NCBI RefSeq assembly: GCF_964026725.1
Contig: NZ_OZ034691.1
Span: 1,054,001 to 1,118,000, forward strand
Source of the DNA: Wolbachia endosymbiont (group B) of Germaria angustata
GTDB lineage: Bacteria > Pseudomonadota > Alphaproteobacteria > Rickettsiales > Anaplasmataceae
Reading direction: 5' to 3'
Length of the DNA: 64,000 nucleotides
In this document: positions 59,701 through 64,000 of the stretch, piece by piece
How positions within the stretch are numbered: the stretch's first letter is position 1
How the letters are laid out: the number at the start of each line of letters is the position of its first letter
Position numbers and translations under genes: made by a program
The notes under the pieces: generated by a model
Seen by the model: only the letters and a program-made list of their open reading frames with translations
The model's database searches: none
Told to the model about the DNA's origin: nothing

Positions 59701-61565
59701 GCAATTGTTTTATCATTTTCAGCATTTATCCATATAACATTGCTATAATGTTTTTCAGCGTATTCACAAATATACTTTTTGGCTAACTCAGTCTTACCTA
59801 TTCCTCCTAAACCGCTAATTCTTGATACTTGTGATATTACTCCTATTCTACCCTGATCATGTAATGCTCTATGTAACTCTTCTAATTCTTCTGTCCTTCC
59901 AACAAATAATTCCGATGGATTTTCTGCATCAAACCAAACATCTTTTTGTGCTTGTTTATTGTTCTGCGCCTTTACAGTATGCTCTATTAAGTATTCTAGT
60001 TTTTGTTTTATTTCAACTACAGTACTGACTCGCGATTCAAAACTATTAAAAAAATCTTTCACTTCTTCGTAAGAAAGAAAACGTCCCTGTCTCTCTTTCA
60101 TCCAATCTTGTACTACTCTTTGAAATTTATTATAAGCATCTTCACTCAAATTACCGGCATAATTAAACTTTTCTTCGAATTCCTTGCCTATTTTGTCTTG
60201 AAGGATTGTAGCTAGCTTATCTTCATTGGGCTGATTAACTGCAAATACTAATTCGCCAAAAAAATTTTTTATATTTTTTTCTAATCCACTATTTGCTATT
60301 TGTTTAAATTCCTTTTTCCATTTTTGAATTTGTTTCAATTTATTTTTTGAATCTTGATCTGACTTGTCTTGAAGTTTTTTTATTTCCGTTTCCAACTTCG
60401 GGATTGTTTCTTCCACAGCAACTTTAAATTCTTGTTGCACCGCTAGAGCCATATTATCTTTATCATCAAAAAGCTTATATCTCTTACCTCCATCTTTAAA
60501 GAAGACATCATTATCTTCAATCATTTTAACCAAAATTTCTTTTCCTTTATTTTTTCCTTTAGTTTGCATTTTCAACTTTTTTACTCCATTTTGTGCTGTA
60601 TCTTGATCCAAATCAAAACCAATATTAGTACAGATAATAAAATCTTTCAGGACACCATCTGCAAAATCTTGATTATTTTTAATCTTTAGATAAGAAATGA
60701 AATACTTTGCCAATCCAAATTCACCATTTTTATCCTCTGTAAGTAAATCACCTATTCCAATTTTCTTATTGTCTTCATTTTGTTTGTGTTTTGCTTGCAA
60801 GAAACGATAACTTTTTCCTCTATTTTGATCATCATGTATAAATACCAAGTCATCAAATTTTTCAGCATTATCCCACTCTGTAGCTAAACGAAAAGAGTAT
60901 CCTTCTTCTAGTCCACGCTTTAAAAATAACATTAACAATTTTAGCTGATAAATATTTCCATGAAGAGTATGCTTTAATCCAGAAGCAGGGTATGTTCTTG
61001 GATCACCCTCTTCGATTTTTGCTCCTTCAGGCTCTTCTTTTTTTATAGAGGAAATTCTTAGCTTTTTAGGAGAACCAACTTCTGGCTTATTTTCTCCAGT
61101 GTTTTCCCTTTTTAGAGATGAAGCTCCCTGTAATTCTTGAATAATATCTTGATCCAAAGATGTCTTACTCTTACTATTAAGATCTTCATTAATAACATCG
61201 AGAGGCGTCTGACCCCTATTATTTTTAGCTTTCGGGTTTATATCGCGAGTACTTAAAAGAAGTTTGACAATGTCTAGATGTCTTTTGCTGACAGCAACAT
61301 GTAGTGGTGTATTACCATTATCATTGTAATCAGTATCATTAATATTATCTACTTGAGTAAGTAATTCTTTAATTGCATTAGTCTTGTCTAGCTGAGGATT
61401 ACCTGTTCTATGCTCACGTATAGCAAGAAACAATTTGGCAATGTTAATATCATCAGGATTATACTGACGTCTTATTCTACGTTTAAACTGAAAAGATTTA
61501 TCTTTTGCTTGTGAATTAATCTTTGTGCTCTTTAAATAACCCACTGAAGATTGTTTTTGTAGCAT
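53733..61565 (-). CDS. Giant chimeric nuclease-STAND-ankyrin toxin-like protein (2610 residues)
   Basis: Domains in order: N-terminal ankyrin repeats (about 85-125). A restriction-like fold (about 196-330) with E230, D239 and Q257-x-K259 (YRFLQAKHK) follows. Next is an NB-ARC/STAND ATPase (about 555-900; Walker A GLGGIGKTEL near 586, Walker B KSLFVFDNAEG near 660, ITSRSKEWGKK). An ankyrin array follows (about 940-1400). A basic RQKR site (near 1413) precedes a pore-like hydrophobic region (about 1500-1720). RTX-like GGDKDDVFILVGN and GGNGNNTLNLAG lie near 1845-1880. A C-terminal segment SGARPPSWINDLFGWVKSSV near 2430 resembles latrotoxin-CTD proteins of endosymbionts. No signal peptide is seen. 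The single frame is fully open. It is probably host-directed. Confidence 0.85.
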   Translation of the reverse strand: MLQKQSSVGYLKSTKINSQAKDKSFQFKRRIRRQYNPDDINIAKLFLAIREHRTGNPQLDKTNAIKELLTQVDNINDTDYNDNGNTPLHVAVSKRHLDIVKLLLSTRDINPKAKNNRGQTPLDVINEDLNSKSKTSLDQDIIQELQGASSLKRENTGENKPEVGSPKKLRISSIKKEEPEGAKIEEGDPRTYPASGLKHTLHGNIYQLKLLMLFLKRGLEEGYSFRLATEWDNAEKFDDLVFIHDDQNRGKSYRFLQAKHKQNEDNKKIGIGDLLTEDKNGEFGLAKYFISYLKIKNNQDFADGVLKDFIICTNIGFDLDQDTAQNGVKKLKMQTKGKNKGKEILVKMIEDNDVFFKDGGKRYKLFDDKDNMALAVQQEFKVAVEETIPKLETEIKKLQDKSDQDSKNKLKQIQKWKKEFKQIANSGLEKNIKNFFGELVFAVNQPNEDKLATILQDKIGKEFEEKFNYAGNLSEDAYNKFQRVVQDWMKERQGRFLSYEEVKDFFNSFESRVSTVVEIKQKLEYLIEHTVKAQNNKQAQKDVWFDAENPSELFVGRTEELEELHRALHDQGRIGVISQVSRISGLGGIGKTELAKKYICEYAEKHYSNVIWINAENDKTIANSFYRLASDKLGITIKNTDGEEKHVKSIIEEVFESFSTEKSLFVFDNAEGLEHLKKILPLNISMPNVKIPYILITSRSKEWGKKIRAIDLDTLSLDDSIKFIKKGLEIEDKSQNDQIGNLVEELQHFPLAIQQAIAHIKETQESCNFEGYLEKYREKAKELINYKGLEWDNSYTKTTYTVWEVTLDRIIEDEECGQLALDILNTMAYFAPENIMREMFLSLAGGSQTKLESAINLLVNYSMVNGKQKQSLSIHRLVQKVTRLKLQEQQKEEEVLKKALELIKSSTIKEENISHVTSVLDYASRYNKLINNFDFTYKGRKYTPLNLLIEGNREEGVKNILDNLRRERYPSKLLKVVNTLDEYGYSPLRFAIENSNLQIVKYLIENGADLDIKYEKGFTPLHFAALFGNLELARYLVDEEHVSFNVLDKYGKSPLHFAFENGRIELVKYLVGEKKANINVLDNQHMAPLHFVAENGNLELAKYLIGNGADFYLRDKFGFTPLERAIDRGQDDIVKYLTEVKNRFGFTYLHKAAWDGNLDLFKLLIKLLINHNADLYRVDNDSSSPLHRAAENGKLEIVRYIIDKKLYNIDIVNNDKRTPLLLAAQNGHLEIVKFLVDKGADFYLRDKFGFTPLERAIDRGQDDIVKYLTEVKNRFGFTYLHKAAWDGNLDLFKLLIKLLINHNADLYRVDNDSSSPLHRAAENGKLEIVRYIIDKKLYNIDTVNNDKRTPLLLAAQNGHLEIVKFLVDKGADFYLRDKFGFTPLERAIDRGYEKVKEYLEEKGRFVADECLPSPSYRQKREAESNCLFTWEDVDEFNEEKDEKRDFSKIKIDSEKFVSYIKDLPEGKQSQLIQLASGVKVTGESQSLVNKLIGNQKIMNHLSKVGKISGMTMHGMMAKNILADFLNGNYQGVAINVGFIAGGQGFAKVAEAASLKGLKLSEEGKLLVSQFLKAASPFLARSTSAFIVYDLVNQIKAFKNGTEEALVGIVGDSIYLGVDAAEIGIEVAEAFEVLEGVSSVTRPIGTTIGAVVFVGTDIYIAVKRVDKIDQIIHLKEDERLIEGLRAFMGMQPEQYIEKFIEKKQVSNQLVNQGLEYLKRHSDIEGYVFPTGKLVVDSDQKVSHRLQMDLDNLALLGNKVDNVILHRAKPDNPNIGKLFCLPTGPIRSSIGGENAYLCHNAIGLSYLADRTGNSTLIALGKGKDQATGFRDSPNIFLVDDGDKEFTGGDKDDVFILVGNKTIGTLDGGNGNNTLNLAGFALDRDYIDVKFKLSSHYGSIFSPSDIVIKNIHKIYGRKGKQDIIDYGCDIRYVDGQGGKSNDSPDHIIIPYCNSVNRKQIIVRPSTTIDNSDESRHGIFDYIILPDEGKANINIEYDYAFTQQRKHNFLFNYTLFDLASVNIENVKDINYWYTGYGKMTHTIRNVTFSFLSPSLKGKSINEKFDIIISDIPANASYIVGNNAEIKIGNKGNLYMLENTNQPVDEVINSYLTMANRLKKISFFIQSRNETVVIGSGNHEVIYNNPLHRSNLVGNGGENVYVIDSESEGFEINKLPLPEVVVYDLNAESSVNTIDLRNLVQQARSKFSNKDSFELKVLKSESDLLLKATVIEAERTEDSSVSKIRKHEYFTVRLKDGVNWYNKTHVIVDNFPVKISLDNNEWSLRPQPLVFEKDKGVIIVTGRDVEENTELIIPRKGGNYTFVREHGTDLMITNVFDANITQEDFCTITLSGFYEELKMETLSIKFADKEIVLKDHREEISTARDMNIVKKEHSEQVYNDVFNHAKSESEVVLVDQVAHKHRYEQSRHRIRNRRSENIISSGARPPSWINDLFGWVKSSVGGLVSSVANKFAAKESEDYKLGDTGAYSSGLEKMYSATIPQSRKSLVVTKGNIPNRSWSSNREKVRSNVTVAPEISTAVVNSALILGDLAVRFMNGTRYEQPIYENLLSPREQSMRSIDEDMIIRAIQQGKEKFGVPGTNMDEVKIIGNKTEIGK
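57397..58240. repeat. 393-bp tandem repeat in the ankyrin array
   Basis: The landmark caatagcgcg recurs at 57401, 57794 and 58187, exactly 393 bases (131 codons) apart. The two full units are almost identical; I found one clear difference, acagtatc versus acaatatc (Thr/Ile codon change). The third copy is partial. This duplicates about four ankyrin repeats. Confidence 0.9.
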
Positions 61566-62175
61566 AAAACTCCCTCTATTTAACTCAAAACCTAAACTTT
61601 ATATTCCATACATACTAGTAAATAAAGTTGGCAATGCAAATAGCTTGTATAAATACTTTATCTTAGAGCTATCTTTAATTTAGCAGCATATTCTACTAAA
61701 ATTTAATAAAATAACCATTCCCAGAGATCAAGGACTGTGAAAAGTATTTTTCTTGGGATTAGTTGATTTATTAAATATTGTACACAAACTTTTCTTTATA
61801 TCAATCTATTTCTTGGTTTGACACACTTTTTTGAACATTACCTTAGATTATGGTCATTTTACCTCACTTTTACTTGCTCTATCTTTCTTTATATAAACAT
61901 TTCTCCTCCTTCCCAGCAAGTCTAATGCTGAACGGAAAATTAGGCATTATGTCATCTACCGTAAAAACTCACATTTTACACAATCACAGCGAGGAACTTG
62001 AACAGATAATTTCGTTATACTTAATACGGAAACAAAGCAACCTAACCCTTTTCATAATCTTATATCTATCGTTTCTTAAACCACTCTCCTGAACGGACAA
62101 TGGCATCAATTTAAGGAAAAATATCAGTGATTGTATAGCTGCAATAAAGTTGATAAGCCTAAACGCCATCAGTCT
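61566..62175. other. Gene-free stretch between the two large accessory genes
   Basis: Several short ORFs run here on both strands but all lack support. One plus-strand stretch reads GQWHQFKEKYQ and PKRHQSLGEF, which hints at a decayed transposase end, but I cannot assign it. Confidence 0.4.
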
Positions 62176-62370
62176 TTAGGAGAGTTTGTTAATGAAGGCT
62201 CTTAAGTTGACGCTATTGCCTGAACGGATACCAAATGAATCTCCTACCTCCATATCATTCGCGTTATTTGTCATAACATTGTCATTAAAAGCATCAGTAC
62301 TAATAAAATTATATTTATCATAAAGAGAGGTAACTACACTGCTTTGAGTTAACCTAATATCCTCTTTTGC
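62176..62370 (-). pseudogene. In-frame extension after the PD-(D/E)XK stop codon
   Basis: Immediately after the TGA that ends the upstream frame, the same frame stays open for 64 codons: AKEDIRLTQSSVVTSLYDKY continues to GIRSGNSVNLRAFINKLS. It looks like coding sequence, so the TGA may be a nonsense mutation that removed the protein's tail. Confidence 0.45.
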
Positions 62371-64000
62371 TCATTGATTTCCACGTCCACGACCTCTGGG
62401 AACATTACTAACTCCTGGAGATTCTAACTCACTTCTAGGGCTCATACCACGCCCACGACCCCTAGAAACACTACTAATTCCTGGAGATTCTAACTCACTT
62501 CTTCTCACACCACGCCCACGACCTCTGGGAACACTACTAATCCCTGTAGATTCTAAAGTCCGCCGATCTTCTCCTTGTTGTTCTACTGTATCAGGATGTA
62601 TCATATGAATAGAACTATGAACTACTATAGCAGGAATAAACTCATCACTTGTTAATATTAAAGAATTTTTATCTTTAGCCCCTATATTAACAACTACACC
62701 CATGAAAAACATTTTATCACTATCTGTGATTGCTTTCAGTGCTGCCCCTTTAGCATATCTAATATTTTGTTCTTTTGTTAATTTATCAACTTCCTGTTTC
62801 AGCTGATCTTGATTTAAATTTTTATCTATAAGCTTAAATTCCAGCGCTATAGGAGTGTATTCTTTAGTACCCTGAGGTGAAGGACCAATACCTTGTATTA
62901 CCATATCTACATGACCACCTGTTCCTACTTGAAATTCAGGTATAATTATAATTTTTGCAGAATCTTCTTGGTTTGTAGAAGTCTCTTTTAGCTTCAAATC
63001 ACTATAACTACTAAGGAAGCCATTAAGCACAGCTTGTAATCTTGCTTCATTTGTAATCAAACCTTTAACAGGGTAAATCGCATCTGCTATCTCAGTAAGT
63101 AGACTTTTATAACCTAGCAATAAGTCTGTACCTTCAGAAGAAGTAGCATATTGAGAAGTAATTGCTTGATTAAATTTTGCCTTTAATTCATCAGAATTAG
63201 GTATCTTAAGAAAACTACCTGTAAATTGTTGATCGGCACCACTTGGTTTATATTTACTTATCTGTTCTATTTTAAAAAGGTCTTCAAAAGATAATCCTGT
63301 TTCATATTTTTTTAGACTCATTTTAATTTCTACGGCATTTCCTACTTTTCCTATTTCAGGTATGTTCAGTACTGGAATTTTTTTATCAGCATAGAATTCC
63401 TTTGTATTGGACTCTCGTATATGAAAAATGAATGCTGTTTTTTCTTGTCCTTCATTACCTTGAACAAGTATTAATGTCATAACTGGGCTTTTAGATAAAG
63501 TGTATTCTGTTCCCTGAGGCCAGTTCAGCGGGTACTCATCATATGAGTATATATATTTTTTTTTACGTTATCCTGATCTTGACCAATCTCGTTAATTAAA
63601 ATTGATTGACCTAATATATCTCTACTGAAATAGTAATGATCTTTTGTTTCTTTATTCGCTGGAAAAGTATGGTATTCGCTTGATAACAAATCTTTTACCT
63701 TTCGCTTAAAAACTTCCTCAGAAATTGATTGATTATCCCACTCGCCAACTAGTTCGATAAATTCCTCCATCAAAGGAGCTGGTGGTTGTTTAATAGGTTT
63801 TACTTCAGTTTTAAATGGTTCTTTGAGATCTAAATTTAACCCAACAGCAATAGCATTCTCCGCATTGGTTAAGATCCTCATCTTATTTGGTCTAAAACCT
63901 TCAATGTAACCTTTAGCTTGCTCCAGCGCATCACTTGGATCAACTTGTCCTTCAGTTCCAGCCTTGAGTTCAATAAGAATTGGAACTGAATCAATAGCAC
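62371..64000 (-). pseudogene. Double PD-(D/E)XK protein, CifB-like layout, frameshifted and cut by the window edge
   Basis: From the right edge the frame reads PILIELKAGTEGQVDPSDA and ALEQAKGYI, an E-x-K nuclease core, and ends near 63525. A run of nine T at 63556-63564 (minus-strand A9) breaks the frame. With one more A the frame continues as YIYSYDEYPLNWPQGTEY into the 369-residue ORF at 63480-62371. That part holds a second core: D in GTGGHVDMVIQG, then E-x-K in IALEFKL. Its tail carries three copies of SPGISSV(P/S)RGRGRG-like RG repeats. Two such domains in one protein recall CifB (CinB) of cytoplasmic incompatibility, but the partner cifA and the N-terminus are outside the window. Confidence 0.65.

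Noticed and set aside
61850..62092. 80-codon ORF between the two large genes
   Set aside because: No family and no ribosome-binding site. A transposase-end likeness nearby is too weak to call.

Overview
The window is AT-rich bacterial DNA that fits a Wolbachia endosymbiont (Rickettsiales, Alphaproteobacteria). The evidence is a complete wsp surface-protein gene (21924-22604), a VirB2-type pilin, the short 'tcatcccag...ctgggatgaca' palindromes typical of Wolbachia scattered between and inside genes, a group II intron, and WO-type tail genes beside very large ankyrin/toxin genes. Strain and supergroup cannot be settled from the sequence alone.

From 1 to about 41000 and from 44080 to 48360 the window is ordinary chromosome. 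It holds carB (cut by the left edge), an SDR enzyme, yihY, virB2, purF, coq7, udg, def, ftsA, map, an MFS transporter, rsmH, a complex I accessory subunit, rplY-pth, recA, truA, dnaN, rpoH-ialB, wsp, dnaX-ybaB, a GST and an O-methyltransferase, a DsbA-type oxidoreductase with coq10, mlaC-folC, tldD, petA, gyrA, a TPR protein, bioY-DUF1284, a nitroreductase, dapF, rpsU-sucC-sucD and rsmE. There are four tRNAs (Leu, Val, Pro, Glu), all on the minus strand. Most long gaps are filled by palindromes, by three copies of a ~310-bp dispersed repeat, or by gene remnants. A strongly structured stretch at 14340-14520 may be a small RNA.

From 41006 to 44068 a GH5 cellulase gene is split by a group II intron and has a second, one-base frameshift.

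From 48425 to the right edge is an accessory island. In order it holds a broken EPIYA-motif effector-like gene, an IS110 transposase, remnants ending in a SWIM zinc finger, an N-terminally truncated phage tail sheath, an intact tail tube gene, an Rpn-type nuclease, a 2610-residue chimeric toxin-like protein, and a frameshifted gene with two PD-(D/E)XK domains that resembles the CifB (CinB) layout and runs off the edge. This reads as an eroded WO prophage next to its eukaryotic-association genes.

The strongest candidate for something new is the 2610-residue protein. Its first ~900 residues carry ankyrin repeats, a restriction-like nuclease domain and an NB-ARC/STAND ATPase, as in antiviral STAND proteins. 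The rest carries an ankyrin array with 393-bp tandem duplication, basic protease-like sites, a hydrophobic pore-like segment, RTX-like repeats and a latrotoxin-C-terminal-like segment. Its neighbour, the frameshifted double-nuclease gene with an RG-rich tail, is the second candidate.
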